Source: Prochlorococcus sp. AG-347-I15
Lineage (GTDB): Bacteria; Cyanobacteriota; Cyanobacteriia; PCC-6307; Cyanobiaceae
DNA: 64,000 bases
NCBI GenBank assembly: GCA_003281585.1
Contig: QCBN01000002.1
Coordinates: 1-64,000 of the forward strand
Direction: 5' to 3'
Under the pieces are notes generated by a model. It saw only the letters and a list, made by a program, of their open reading frames with translations. It did no database searches and was not told the DNA's origin. Every line of letters begins with the position of its first letter. The first letter of the stretch is position 1. The translations under genes and the position numbers were made by a program. Below, piece after piece: positions 9,896-18,672 of the stretch.

Positions 9896-11248
9896 ATGTC
9901 TAGCAAATTGTCTATTTTTATATGTCAAAATTGTGGGACTGAAACTTCTCAATACTTTGGAAAATGCCTTAATTGCAACTCATGGAATTCCATTGTTGAG
10001 GAAATTAAAAGCAAAAGATCTAAAAATCAAGAAACACAACATAGTAAGAAAGCTATACCATTTAATGAAATTTCATCTAAAAAAATATCAAGATTTACAA
10101 CTTGTTTCCAGGAATTTGATCGAGTTCTTGGAGGTGGGATAGTCCCTGGATCTTTAGTTTTACTTGGAGGAGAGCCAGGTATAGGTAAAAGTACATTAGT
10201 TCTTCAATCAGCAGCAAAAATATCTCTCAATGAGAAAGTTTTATATGTAACTGCAGAAGAATCTTTAGAACAAGTCAAAATAAGATGGGAAAGATTAAAT
10301 CAAGATAATACTGATTTGAAAATTTTTGCAGAAACCAACCTTTCCTTAATTACTCAAGAGATCAAACGTTTAAATCCAAGTTTTGCAATTATTGATAGTA
10401 TTCAAGCCATCCATAATCATGAGATGGAAAGTTCGCCGGGATCTGTTTCTCAAGTTAGAGCATGTTCAACTGAATTGCAAAATCTAGCCAAAGAAAATAA
10501 TATTGCTCTTCTAATAATTGGTCATGTTACCAAAGATGGTGCTTTAGCTGGTCCTAAAACTTTAGAGCATTTAGTTGATACAGTAATAAACTTTGAAGGA
10601 GATAATATTTCCTCATATAGATTACTAAGAAGTATAAAAAATCGATTTGGATCGACCTTTGAAATTGGAATTTTTGAAATGGTTGAAGAAGGCTTAAGAG
10701 AGATAAAAAACCCAAGTTCAATTTTTACAAATAAAGAAAATATTTCAGGAGTAACAACTACGATTACAAATGAAGGCACTAGACCATTAGCAGTTGATAT
10801 ACAAGCACTGGTAAATAAAACTTTCTATAGTAATCCAAGACGAACTACAACTGGAATTAGCATAAATAGGTTGCATCAAATTCTTGCGGTTATAGAAAAA
10901 CATCTAGGTATAAAGTTATCTGAATTTGATTGTTATATAGCTACTGGTGGGGGTTTTGAGATTAATGATCCGTCATCTGACTTAGGGGTAGCAATATCAA
11001 TTTTATCAAGTTTGAAAAATGTTCCTCCTCTGGCGAATAGCTCATTTATTGGGGAATTGGGTCTAAGCGGTCAGGTTAGGAAATCAAACAATCTTCGAGT
11101 AAAAATAGAAGAGGCTATAAGACTAGGGATTAAGAATATCGTGGTACCAAAATTAGAGGAGGAACTAAATCATAGTTTTGAAAATTTAATAAATATTAAA
11201 GAGATTTCCAATATAAAAGAAGCTGTTGAATATTCTTTATCAAAATAA
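9896..11248 (+). CDS. radA: DNA repair protein RadA
   Basis: RecA-like branch-migration ATPase that helps process recombination intermediates. Domain order is clear: a four-Cys zinc finger (Cys10, Cys13, Cys24, Cys27), Walker A GEPGIGKST (residues 92-100), the RadA-specific KNRFG motif (248-252), then a C-terminal Lon-protease-like domain with GGGFEINDPSSDLG and GELGLSGQVR. The 450-residue length is standard. It converges on ycf3, with only 5 bp between the stops. Confidence 0.95.
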   Translation: MSSKLSIFICQNCGTETSQYFGKCLNCNSWNSIVEEIKSKRSKNQETQHSKKAIPFNEISSKKISRFTTCFQEFDRVLGGGIVPGSLVLLGGEPGIGKSTLVLQSAAKISLNEKVLYVTAEESLEQVKIRWERLNQDNTDLKIFAETNLSLITQEIKRLNPSFAIIDSIQAIHNHEMESSPGSVSQVRACSTELQNLAKENNIALLIIGHVTKDGALAGPKTLEHLVDTVINFEGDNISSYRLLRSIKNRFGSTFEIGIFEMVEEGLREIKNPSSIFTNKENISGVTTTITNEGTRPLAVDIQALVNKTFYSNPRRTTTGISINRLHQILAVIEKHLGIKLSEFDCYIATGGGFEINDPSSDLGVAISILSSLKNVPPLANSSFIGELGLSGQVRKSNNLRVKIEEAIRLGIKNIVVPKLEEELNHSFENLINIKEISNIKEAVEYSLSK

Positions 11249-11253
11249 AAATA

Positions 11254-11775
11254 TTAGAGATACATATCGATTGAACTTCTTCCTGAGTTTTTCAACCAAT
11301 TCTCAATATCTAGATAACCTCCTGGATATAATCTAACCGCTTTAGACCAAACTTCAGCAGCTTTATCAAACCAAATATCTCTTTGATCTAAATCACCATT
11401 TTGTTCAGCATATCTTCCCCTTTTTTCATAAATTAAACCTATGTTTTTAAGGCATGATGGCTGTTTAGGATTTTCTACTAATGCTTTTTCATAAGTTTCA
11501 ATAGACAAATCCTCTTCACCATTACTCATGTATATTATTGCCATATTTTTTAAAGTCTCACCCCTATCAATTTTATTTTCTTCAAGTAGTAAACTTTCTT
11601 TGTAATACTCTAATGCTTCCGAATAATCTCCATTATTTTGTGCAGCTAAGCCATCTCTATAGTAGATATATGCTTTTTTTTCTTTTTCTGCAATAGGCAT
11701 TAGTTTTACAATAGATTCAGCAATCACAGTAAAAGCTTTATCAATAAAATTGTCTCTGTTTTGATTACTTGGCAC
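11254..11775 (-). CDS. ycf3: Photosystem I assembly protein Ycf3
   Basis: TPR protein that helps assemble the PsaA/PsaB core of photosystem I on the thylakoid membrane. Three tetratricopeptide repeats are visible, at about residues 35-68 ([20 protein letters not shown]), 72-105 and 113-155. The opening [22 protein letters not shown] is characteristic of Ycf3. Length (173 residues) matches cyanobacterial and plastid homologues. It has no signal peptide, in line with a stromal or cytoplasmic peripheral position. Confidence 0.93.
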   Translation of the reverse strand: MPSNQNRDNFIDKAFTVIAESIVKLMPIAEKEKKAYIYYRDGLAAQNNGDYSEALEYYKESLLLEENKIDRGETLKNMAIIYMSNGEEDLSIETYEKALVENPKQPSCLKNIGLIYEKRGRYAEQNGDLDQRDIWFDKAAEVWSKAVRLYPGGYLDIENWLKNSGRSSIDMYL

Positions 11776-11865
11776 TGCTTTAGATCAAATAAAATTAACT
11801 ATTTAAAAAGTCTAATACATTTATTATTATAGTTAAATAGGGTCAAGCATTAAATTGCTTCTATC

Positions 11866-14169
11866 GTGAAAAATATGAAGAGCATTCAATTAAGCATTTC
11901 AGGAATGAAGTGCGGAGGTTGTGTAAGTACCGTCGAAAAAATATTGAATAATTCTGATGGTATTGAAAATGTTTCTGTTAACTTACTTACAGAAAGCGCA
12001 TATTTTGAAATTTCCCAGAAACATTTAGAAATAGAAAAAGTTCTCGAAAATCTAGAAGAGAATGGCTTCCCATCAAAGATTTACATAAATGACTTTTCAA
12101 AAAAAATAAATAAAGCTGAATTAGAAAGAAAAAAGAATTGGAATAATAAATGGAAAAAACTAACTTTTGCCTTATTACTTTTATTATTTTCAGGCTTAGG
12201 TCATCTAGCAGAAGGAAAATATATAAATTTCCCAATATTAGGTAATATATTTTTTCATGCTTCATTAGCAACATTAGCTCTATTATTTCCTGGCAGAGGA
12301 ATAATTATTAATGGATTTAAATCATTTGTTAAGAACCGACCGGATATGGATTCTTTAGTAGCTCTTGGAGTATCTAGCGCATATACAACAAGTCTTTTAT
12401 CCTTAGTATTTCCTGCAAGTGGTTTTCCTTGTTTTTTTAACGAACCAGTAATGCTGTTAGGCTTTATACTGATTGGACGTTTCTTAGAAGAAAGAGCAAG
12501 ATACCAAACTGGTTCATCGATTGGAGAGTTATTAGATCTTCAACCTGAAATAGCAAACATCTATACAGAAGATAATCAAATAAAGTCAATAAGAGTAAAT
12601 ACTTTAAGACCTGATCAAGAAATTCAAGTTTTGGCGGGAGACAGAGTCCCTGCTGACTGCATCGTTATTCAGGGAAATTCATATATTGATGTTTCACATA
12701 TTACTGGAGAATCCAAACCAATCGAGGTAAAAGTAGGCGAAAATCTATCTAGTGGATCTTTAAATCTTAATTCAACTCTCAGACTCAAAGTAAAAAAGGT
12801 AGGAAAGGATTCATCCCTTGCAAAACTAGTAAGTCTTATTGAATCTGTAAACGCTAGAAAACCTCGCATTCAACGCATTGCTGATGAAATTGCAGGTAAA
12901 TTTACTTACTTTGTGCTTATTTTTGCTACCTTAACATTCTTCTTTTGGTGGAAGGTAGCAAAAAACATTTGGCCTGATTTATTAAGTCATCAACATCAAT
13001 TTATAACTCACTCTAACCATACACTTCATAGTTCTCTTGGTAGTAATGCGGAAAATTTCTTGAGCCTAGCAATTCAATTGTCAATTGCCGTTTTAGTAAT
13101 AGCTTGTCCTTGTGCATTGGGTTTAGCCACTCCTACTGTAATAACTGTCGCATCAGGTAAAGCAGCAAAAAAAGGAGTTTTATTTAAGGGCGGGGACAAA
13201 ATAGAGATAGCTTCAAAAATTAATCACATTATTTTTGATAAGACTGGTACTCTTACCAAAGGTAAGCCTTTTATTGTTGATTATAAGAATAATAAAGATC
13301 ATTCATTTTTATTAAGAATAGCTGCCAGTTTAGAAAAGGAAAGCAGACATCCAATCGCGGATTCGCTAATACAAGAGGCAAAAAAACAAAATTTAAATTT
13401 ATTTCCAATAAAAAAAATTTTCACCCATTCAGGTAGAGGTATTTCTGGAGAACTTGATTCAATTGATGGACTTATTCATATTGGCAACATTGAGTGGCTT
13501 CAAAGCAAAGGAATAATTCTTGATAGTGATGCAAAAAAAGTCATTGAAAATGAAGAAACAAAAGCGAACACTATCATTGGAGTAAGTATTAAAGATAGGT
13601 TATTAGGTTTTATATTGTTAGGAGATTTACTAAGAGATGATTCAAGTAAAACGGTTCAAAATTTGAGAGAAAACAAATTTAAAATTAATATTTTAAGTGG
13701 AGATAGAAAACAAACAGTTATAGCGTTAGGAAAAGAAATTGGTTGTAAAGAAACAGAAGTAAAATGGGATCTTCTTCCTCAAATGAAGTTACAAATTATA
13801 GAAGATTTAAAGATCAATAATAAAGTAGCAATGATTGGTGATGGTATTAATGATGTCCCAGCCTTAGCATCCTCAGACTTAGGAATTGCGGTTGGATCAG
13901 GGACTCAAATAGCCAAGGCAAATGCAGATGTAGTATTGATGGGAGATCAACTATATGGATTAACCTACGCCTTAAATCTTGCAAAAAAAACTATAGGAAA
14001 AATAAATCAAAATCTTATATGGGCGTTTGGTTACAACTTATTCGCTATACCTATAGCCGCCGGGATTTTATTTCCAAAATACGGAATTCTTCTTACTCCC
14101 TCAATAGCTGCATTATTTATGGCGACTAGCTCTATTACAGTTGTAATTAATGCTTTATCTTTAGATTAG
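11866..14169 (+). CDS. copA: Copper-transporting P1B-type ATPase
   Basis: Heavy-metal P-type ATPase for Cu(I). Visible parts: N-terminal HMA domain with CGGC (residues 16-19), TGES actuator loop (280-283), CPC ion-binding motif (414-416), phosphorylated DKTGT (458-462), GDGIND hinge, and the last-helix YN and MATSS motifs typical of Cu(I) selectivity. Before the CPC helix, the predicted extracytoplasmic loop (about residues 371-390) holds five His within 14 residues. Cyanobacteria use such pumps (CtaA, PacS) to supply plastocyanin and cytochrome oxidase; which one this is cannot be decided. The start is GTG 11866, with ATG 11875 as alternative. It is followed with no gap by tmk. Confidence 0.92.
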   Translation: MKNMKSIQLSISGMKCGGCVSTVEKILNNSDGIENVSVNLLTESAYFEISQKHLEIEKVLENLEENGFPSKIYINDFSKKINKAELERKKNWNNKWKKLTFALLLLLFSGLGHLAEGKYINFPILGNIFFHASLATLALLFPGRGIIINGFKSFVKNRPDMDSLVALGVSSAYTTSLLSLVFPASGFPCFFNEPVMLLGFILIGRFLEERARYQTGSSIGELLDLQPEIANIYTEDNQIKSIRVNTLRPDQEIQVLAGDRVPADCIVIQGNSYIDVSHITGESKPIEVKVGENLSSGSLNLNSTLRLKVKKVGKDSSLAKLVSLIESVNARKPRIQRIADEIAGKFTYFVLIFATLTFFFWWKVAKNIWPDLLSHQHQFITHSNHTLHSSLGSNAENFLSLAIQLSIAVLVIACPCALGLATPTVITVASGKAAKKGVLFKGGDKIEIASKINHIIFDKTGTLTKGKPFIVDYKNNKDHSFLLRIAASLEKESRHPIADSLIQEAKKQNLNLFPIKKIFTHSGRGISGELDSIDGLIHIGNIEWLQSKGIILDSDAKKVIENEETKANTIIGVSIKDRLLGFILLGDLLRDDSSKTVQNLRENKFKINILSGDRKQTVIALGKEIGCKETEVKWDLLPQMKLQIIEDLKINNKVAMIGDGINDVPALASSDLGIAVGSGTQIAKANADVVLMGDQLYGLTYALNLAKKTIGKINQNLIWAFGYNLFAIPIAAGILFPKYGILLTPSIAALFMATSSITVVINALSLD

Positions 14170-14808
14170 ATGAAAGGAAAATTTATCGTTATTGAGGGTA
14201 TTGATGGATGTGGTAAGACTACTCAAATAGATGAACTCTCAAGATGGCTTCCTAAAAGCGGTCTAATAAAAAAAGGGTCTAAATTAATCACAACAAGAGA
14301 GCCGGGAGGCAGTCTTTTAGGAAAAAAACTTAGAGGACTAATTCTTGATAATAATAAAAATAACAAGCCCTCATCGCTTGCAGAATTATTGCTTTATTCA
14401 GCAGATAGAGCCGAACATGTTTCCAAAATTATTTCACCTGCTTTAAATAACAATCATTGGGTAATTAGTGATAGATTTTCCGATTCCACGCTGGCTTATC
14501 AAGGTTATGGGAGAAATATAAATTTAGAAATAATAAAAAATATTGAATCAATTGTTTGCCAAGGAGAATCTCCTGATCTAACTTTCTTCTTAGAAATTTC
14601 TCCAGAAGAGAGTATCTTCCGAAGAAAAAATGAAATTCCAGATAGAATGGAATCAGAGGGTATTAGATTTTTAGAAAAAGTGAATGAAGGCTTCAAACTA
14701 ATTGCCAAAGAAAAAAATTGGAAAGTAATATCTGCCTCACAAAATATTCAAACTATTTCTAATCAAATAAAAGAGACTTTACTAAACAATTTTTCTAATA
14801 AAAAATGA
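14170..14808 (+). CDS. tmk: Thymidylate kinase
   Basis: Phosphorylates dTMP to dTDP for DNA synthesis. The P-loop is GIDGCGKTT (residues 10-18), followed by TREPGGS (the DRX/TRE dTMP-binding motif) and [15 protein letters not shown], the family signature. The 212 residues are normal. The ATG follows directly after the copA stop. The tmk TGA stop overlaps the holB ATG (ATGA), so tmk and holB are probably translationally coupled. The tmk-holB pair is widely conserved in bacteria. Confidence 0.94.
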   Translation: MKGKFIVIEGIDGCGKTTQIDELSRWLPKSGLIKKGSKLITTREPGGSLLGKKLRGLILDNNKNNKPSSLAELLLYSADRAEHVSKIISPALNNNHWVISDRFSDSTLAYQGYGRNINLEIIKNIESIVCQGESPDLTFFLEISPEESIFRRKNEIPDRMESEGIRFLEKVNEGFKLIAKEKNWKVISASQNIQTISNQIKETLLNNFSNKK

Positions 14809-15767
14809 TTGAGGTTCAAAAAAATAATTTTTTAATTAATGAAGAAGTCAACAACTGTCTTAAAAACATAATTAAAACAAAATCCTTTGCTAATGGTTAT
14901 ATATTTTATGGTGCTGAGGGAGTAGGCAAAAAGCAAACTGCTCTTCGATTTATAACAGAGATTTTTAAACAAACTTCACCAGAAGAGAATGTTGAAGAGA
15001 GAATTATCAACAATAACCATCCTGATTTTCTAATTATCAAAACTGATTCTCTTTTGGAAACTAAAAGTTCAAGAAGTTCCGATCTTGAAAAAACACGAAA
15101 AAGTGGATCTGAGGTTATTAAGGTTTCTCAAATACGCAACATAAAAACTTTTCTTGGTCAAAAATCAATAAACTCAGAAAAAAAAATTATTTTAATTTCT
15201 GATGCACACCTTTTAAACGAAGCCGCTTCAAATTGCCTATTAAAAACTTTAGAAGAACCTAGTAATGGCATTTTTATTTTATTAACATCTAAATTAAACT
15301 TACTCTTAGATACAATCATTTCAAGATGTCAAATAATCAGGTTTCGATCTTTTTCAAGTAAACAAATAAAGTCTATTTTGAAAGAATATTTAGATACTTC
15401 TAAAGTAAACATTAATACAAATTTAAAATTTAAAGATTTAATAAACTCTGCGAATGGATCTCCAAATCAATTATCGAAGAATATTGAAATTTGGAATGAT
15501 TTTTCAGATGAAATTATATGTAAATTAGATTCTCCAATAAAAAATAGTGTAGAAATTTTAGAAATTTCTAAATTAATTTATGAAAAATTAGAAATTCATC
15601 AACAGATGTGTTTAATCAATTTAATACAAACTATTTGGTGGAGAAAGACAAAAAATATTAGTTTAGTTAAAAAACTTGAAAATTTAAAATATCTCTTAAG
15701 AAGAAACATTCAACCAAGGTTGGCATGGGAAATTACTTTTTTAAAAATTTCAATGGAAGATACATGA
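14805..15767 (+). CDS. holB: DNA polymerase III delta' subunit
   Basis: Clamp-loader subunit of the replicative polymerase. It has an AAA+ fold with a Walker A-like [11 protein letters not shown] near residues 35-45, a sensor region [21 protein letters not shown], and SRCQIIRF, the SRC motif shared by DnaX and HolB. The zinc-binding Cys set is not obvious, which is common in diverged delta' subunits. It overlaps tmk by 4 bp. A divergent DnaX-like ATPase is the alternative, but the context with tmk favours delta'. It ends 2 bp before the opposing rpaA stop. Confidence 0.87.
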   Translation: MIEVQKNNFLINEEVNNCLKNIIKTKSFANGYIFYGAEGVGKKQTALRFITEIFKQTSPEENVEERIINNNHPDFLIIKTDSLLETKSSRSSDLEKTRKSGSEVIKVSQIRNIKTFLGQKSINSEKKIILISDAHLLNEAASNCLLKTLEEPSNGIFILLTSKLNLLLDTIISRCQIIRFRSFSSKQIKSILKEYLDTSKVNINTNLKFKDLINSANGSPNQLSKNIEIWNDFSDEIICKLDSPIKNSVEILEISKLIYEKLEIHQQMCLINLIQTIWWRKTKNISLVKKLENLKYLLRRNIQPRLAWEITFLKISMEDT

Positions 15768-15769
15768 GA

Positions 15770-16552
15770 TTAATCGACTACAGAATTTATCAAATTAGTA
15801 TTTCTTGCTTTAATAAACTCTTGCCTTGCAGTTTCAACTTGAGGACCAATGGGTAACTCAAGACAATATCCAGCACCGTAAACTGTCTTTATATATGTTG
15901 GCTTACGTGGATCTGGCTCAAGCTTGGTGCGTAAGTGTCTAATATGGACTCTTATTGTCTCGATATCATCATCTGGTTCATATCCCCAAACTTCCTTAAG
16001 AATTAATGCTGGCGATACAGTTTGCCCATGCCTCTGCAAAAGACAGTGGAGCAATTCAAACTCAAGATGCGTTAATCTAACAGGAGATTCAAACCAGATA
16101 GCTTCAAACCTTTCCGGAACAAGAGTTAAAGGGCCATAATTTAATATTTCTTGCTGGTTACTTGAATTCAGTTGTGCTCTGTTAGTTCTCCTTAGTAATG
16201 CTTTTATGCGTACATGTAATTCTTCTAAATCGAATGGTTTTGTAATGTAATCATCTGCTCCTGAATTAAATCCAGTCACTTTATCCTTCAGGCCGCCTAG
16301 TGCAGTTATCATCAAAATTGGGATATTTGATGTTCTTTCATCTCTTCTTAGTCGCTGGCATAAAGTTAATCCATCAACATTTGGCAACATTAGATCTAAT
16401 AGTATTAAATCTGGTGAATATTGAAGAGCTAATGCTTGCCCTTTAATTCCATCTTCAGCCTTTTGGACATCGAAACCAGAGTGTTCTAAATGCCTTGCCA
16501 CCAAATCACGCATATCACGATCATCTTCAATTAAAAGGATTGAAATTTTCAT
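15770..16552 (-). CDS. rpaA: OmpR-family response regulator RpaA
   Basis: Master output regulator of the cyanobacterial circadian system, phosphorylated by SasA in model species. The receiver has the acidic pair Asp10-Asp11, phospho-acceptor Asp53 (LLDLMLP) and Lys105. The DNA-binding domain carries the RpaA-typical blocks [39 protein letters not shown] and [20 protein letters not shown]. The length of 260 residues is right for RpaA. RpaB at 9041 is its paralogue, and the winged helices are clearly distinct. Its upstream region (16553-16891) is long for this genome. Confidence 0.92.
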   Translation of the reverse strand: MKISILLIEDDRDMRDLVARHLEHSGFDVQKAEDGIKGQALALQYSPDLILLDLMLPNVDGLTLCQRLRRDERTSNIPILMITALGGLKDKVTGFNSGADDYITKPFDLEELHVRIKALLRRTNRAQLNSSNQQEILNYGPLTLVPERFEAIWFESPVRLTHLEFELLHCLLQRHGQTVSPALILKEVWGYEPDDDIETIRVHIRHLRTKLEPDPRKPTYIKTVYGAGYCLELPIGPQVETARQEFIKARNTNLINSVVD

Positions 16553-16891
16553 ATTTATGAACTATTAAATTAAGGTTAAGTTTTGGTACTATGATTCTCT
16601 CAAGAATTTATAAAGATTGCTGAATTAATGTAAACAATTTTATCAATTAAATTTATCAAACAATCCAATAGCAACAATACATTAGAAGGAAATTGCATAT
16701 TTTAAAAAATTATAAATTTTACAATTTCTTTCGATTTTATTTATTTTTTCTTAATAATTAGTGGAGCATTAGAAAAAATTTAATGGAGTTACTCATTTCT
16801 AAAGAGAATATAACTTAGCATAAAGTTCTTGATTTCTTCTGAGTGTCTAAACTAATAATTTTTGTCTATATTAAAAAAAATTTAAGTGTCT
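16553..16891. other. 339-bp gap between divergent rpaA and a small gene
   Basis: Very AT-rich sequence between two divergent starts. It must contain the rpaA promoter and that of the gene at 16892. No ORF with a convincing start, no tRNA-like fold and no strong hairpin with a T-run were found. Near the right end the word GTGTCTA occurs twice (about 16841 and 16886). A small RNA cannot be excluded by eye. Confidence 0.4.
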
Positions 16892-17251
16892 ATGAAAAAA
16901 AAGTCGATTATCTATTCTGATTTATCAAAAAAACAACTAGAAAATCTTAAAGAACTTTACATTCAAAAAAAAGTTGAATCGATGAGTAATCAAGACCTAA
17001 AAAAATATGTGCTAGAAATTATTTCTCATCAAATAAACGATACTATTGGCAAAGAGGAGGAAATGGAAGCATGGAGAGAAATGTCAGATTTTTTTGGAGA
17101 ACAATTTGAAATACTTGTCTTGGAAATACAAAAAAAATACATGGACAATAAAAACATACTTGAAACAGAATTAGATTCTCGGCAACAAAGAATAGAATTG
17201 CTTGAGAGGAATAATTTAGATCAAGAGAAAAAAGATATGTGGGATGACTAG
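16892..17251 (+). CDS. Hypothetical coiled-coil protein
   Basis: Not recognised. The product is 119 residues from ATG 16892 (an in-frame GTG lies two codons earlier). It is highly charged and predicted helical throughout: KKQLENLKELYIQKK at the start, a central MEAWREMSDFFGEQFEILVL block, and a long C-terminal Glu/Lys/Gln/Arg coiled-coil-like stretch (about residues 75-115). There is no membrane segment or signal peptide. It flanks the tRNA-Asn-linked region, but its composition resembles the neighbours, so it is more likely a picocyanobacterial core gene than cargo. Function is unknown. Confidence 0.65.
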   Translation: MKKKSIIYSDLSKKQLENLKELYIQKKVESMSNQDLKKYVLEIISHQINDTIGKEEEMEAWREMSDFFGEQFEILVLEIQKKYMDNKNILETELDSRQQRIELLERNNLDQEKKDMWDD

Positions 17252-17357
17252 AATTATCGGAATATGTATTCAAATAATATGTACAAAAAACATATCTTGA
17301 TTACAAATAACGTAAAAATCAATAAGGTAACTTATTTTTTATTCAAAAATTTTGATA

Positions 17358-17457
17358 ATTGTTCTGATTACTGTTCTTAAAACTTACAAATTTTTATACA
17401 AAAAACATTATTTGTATTCATATAATTAACTTATTAAATTGTTCTTTTTACTGTTCT
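17358..17457 (+). repeat. Two copies of AATTGTTCT-N3-TACTGTTCT, 80 bp apart
   Basis: The copies lie at 17358-17377 and 17438-17457. Each holds two TGTTCT words 12 bp apart (17360, 17372 and 17440, 17452). The three-base centre differs (GAT versus TTT) while the arms are kept. Such paired direct words on one helix face suit a DNA-binding protein, but no binding protein can be named. Confidence 0.6.
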
Positions 17458-17525
17458 AAGTAATATATAATTTTAAGGACATATTATCTTGCAACCACTT
17501 TATGAAAAAAAGGGGGGATAAAAAT

Positions 17526-17590
17526 AAAAAAGTCACCTTTAATATGGAAACTTTAAATGACTTTTAGAAATATAAAAACTACCCGGGCGG
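17526..17590 (-). repeat. Degenerate copy of the tRNA-Asn 3' end and terminator
   Basis: Aligned with 18503-18564, this stretch shares AAAAAAGTCACC at one end and AAAACTNCCCGGGCGG at the other, the latter being the last bases of tRNA-Asn plus flank. The terminator stem has decayed to AAAGTCA/TGACTTT. The copy lies in the same orientation as the real tRNA. GC-rich CCCGGGCGG stands out in this AT-rich gap. A displaced tRNA end of this kind is the usual mark of site-specific integration. Confidence 0.65.
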
Positions 17591-17606
17591 TCGAGCATTA
17601 AACAAA

Positions 17607-17642
17607 ATATGTCTTGATATGACGCGATATGTCATGACATAT
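17607..17642. repeat. ATATGTC cluster with a 16-bp perfect palindrome
   Basis: The palindrome ATATGTCATGACATAT spans 17627-17642. Immediately left are ATATGTC (17607-17613) and GATATGAC (17616-17623), so the half-site recurs four times in 36 bp. It lies 17 bp from the tRNA 3'-end remnant and 20 bp before the first GACGAATA. It could be an operator or a recombinase core site. Confidence 0.6.
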
Positions 17643-17662
17643 ATGAAAGAAATAAGAAAATG

Positions 17663-17682
17663 GACGAATATTTTGACGAATA
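17663..17682 (+). repeat. GACGAATA direct repeats, left cluster
   Basis: Two exact copies, at 17663-17670 and 17675-17682, 12 bp apart, immediately beside the small gene at 17685. Three further exact copies, one variant and one inverted copy lie at 18391-18469, on the other side of the two small genes. Confidence 0.65.
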
Positions 17683-17684
17683 AA

Positions 17685-18002
17685 TTAGTTTGTTATTTTT
17701 TTAATTTTTTCTAAATTCCATTTATCAAATATTAATTTCATTTCTCTTTCGTAATATCTTACTTTCTTTGAGAAAGGTAGTTGTTGAACAATTATCCCAA
17801 AGGGAAATTTTAAAAAAGAAGAAACATAAAAAATATAAAACTCGATAAATGTAGGTTTTGGTGGGAGAGGTAAATTTTTTACATATGCCCAATCAATGCA
17901 TGGTTTTAGTTGCTTATCACTAGCGATAATATTTTTTTTACATCTCCACCAAGAAAATAGATAAATGCAAATAAAAATAGGTAGAGGAAGAAGTCGCAAC
18001 AT
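17685..18002 (-). CDS. Hypothetical small membrane protein
   Basis: Not recognised. It has 105 residues with a hydrophobic N-terminal segment (about 2-18, LRLLPLPIFICIYLFSWW) and a second hydrophobic stretch (about 50-72). A Pro-rich PLPPKPTF lies between them, and the C-terminus is basic. It is located inside the tRNA-Asn-linked stretch, bounded by GACGAATA clusters, with its stop only 2 bp after the left cluster. That context suggests cargo of a former integrative element. It has no recombinase, helicase or restriction motif. Confidence 0.5.
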   Translation of the reverse strand: MLRLLPLPIFICIYLFSWWRCKKNIIASDKQLKPCIDWAYVKNLPLPPKPTFIEFYIFYVSSFLKFPFGIIVQQLPFSKKVRYYEREMKLIFDKWNLEKIKKITN

Positions 18003-18153
18003 TAAATATCAAGGATTATTTTCTTTTCATTGATTATATAAATAATAGTTTATTTTTTATGGAAATTCTTGATGATACCTCAAAGCACTTCTACTCGAGT
18101 AATAATACTCTATGAATTTCAAGTTAATAGGAGGACAATATAGATATAGATCT

Positions 18154-18159
18154 AGGAGG
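18154..18159 (+). promoter_or_regulatory. Strong Shine-Dalgarno AGGAGG
   Basis: AGGAGG lies 4 bp before the ATG at 18164, inside TCTAGGAGGTCTT. Full-strength Shine-Dalgarno sequences are rare among genes of this window. A second GGAGG at 18129-18133, also in an A/T-rich frame, has no start just after it. Confidence 0.65.
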
Positions 18160-18163
18160 TCTT

Positions 18164-18346
18164 ATGAAACTATTCAATCAATTCAATGTCCTTCCAAGAT
18201 ACCTAACTGCATTTAATTATGCAGGGTTAAACTTGAATGAGACTCCACAAGAACTAGAAAAATGTAATCCTGAGTTTCAAAACTTTTGGGATAAGGAATG
18301 TAGAAAACATCCGACTAATCAGAATTATTTAATTTATTGCGACTGA
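18164..18346 (+). CDS. Hypothetical 60-residue protein
   Basis: Not recognised. A soluble-looking small protein with an aromatic-rich N-half (LFNQFNVLPRYLTAFNYAG) and two Cys in the C-half (CNPEF, KECRKHP). Start choice is supported by the strong AGGAGG four bases upstream. It lies within the tRNA-Asn-linked stretch between GACGAATA clusters. A 34-codon frame (18112-18216) overlaps it in another phase. It may be expressed at a good level given the Shine-Dalgarno, but its function is unknown. Confidence 0.55.
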   Translation: MKLFNQFNVLPRYLTAFNYAGLNLNETPQELEKCNPEFQNFWDKECRKHPTNQNYLIYCD

Positions 18347-18390
18347 GGATAAAAACGTAAGAAATAGCAGTAAAAGTGGCTAAAAATCTG

Positions 18391-18469
18391 GACGAATATT
18401 TTTACTAAAAGACGAATAAAAAGACGAATACTGGACAAATAGAATTACAATATAATGTCATTATTCGTC
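18391..18469. repeat. GACGAATA repeats, right cluster
   Basis: Exact copies lie at 18391-18398, 18411-18418 and 18423-18430. A one-mismatch GACAAATA follows at 18434-18441, and an inverted copy TATTCGTC at 18462-18469. Spacings of 20, 12 and 11 bp are close to helical turns. The cluster sits between the 60-residue gene and the tRNA-Asn terminator, mirroring the left cluster at 17663-17682. Confidence 0.65.
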
Positions 18470-18502
18470 TAGACATTTTTCATTGAGAAGGTAATCTTAT
18501 GC

Positions 18503-18530
18503 AAAAAAAGTCACCCAGAAGGTGACTTTG
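18503..18530 (-). terminator. Rho-independent terminator of tRNA-Asn
   Basis: Read on the minus strand, a perfect 9-bp stem AAAGTCACC / GGTGACTTT closes a 5-base loop and runs into seven T residues. It begins 23 bp after the tRNA 3' end. A decayed second copy is at 17526-17566. Confidence 0.8.
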
Positions 18531-18552
18531 CAGACTTTTCGAGACTTTAAAA

Positions 18553-18624
<72 letters not shown>

Positions 18625-18672
18625 ATATATGATGAATTTAGCTCTTTAAAGTACCTTATGACAAGTAAAAAA

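Larger units (their letters stand above)
17252..17684. other. 433-bp non-coding stretch with att-like repeats
   Basis: No gene is seen. The stretch holds, left to right: a small inverted repeat ATATGT/ACATAT (17277-17295), two copies of an AATTGTTCT-N3-TACTGTTCT unit exactly 80 bp apart, a degenerate copy of the tRNA-Asn terminator and tRNA 3' end (17526-17590), a cluster of ATATGTC words including a 16-bp palindrome, and two GACGAATA words. Together they look like an old recombination end. Confidence 0.6.

Noticed and set aside
16553..16891. Small RNA gene upstream of rpaA
   Set aside because: No stable stem with T-run or known small-RNA motif could be seen; length alone is not evidence.
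18060..18116. 18-codon frame beginning MEILDDTSKHF upstream of the 60-residue gene
   Set aside because: Too short to support by reading, with no ribosome site.
17252..18550. CRISPR array
   Set aside because: The repeated words are 6-8 bases with irregular spacing; there are no long direct repeats with spacers and no cas genes.
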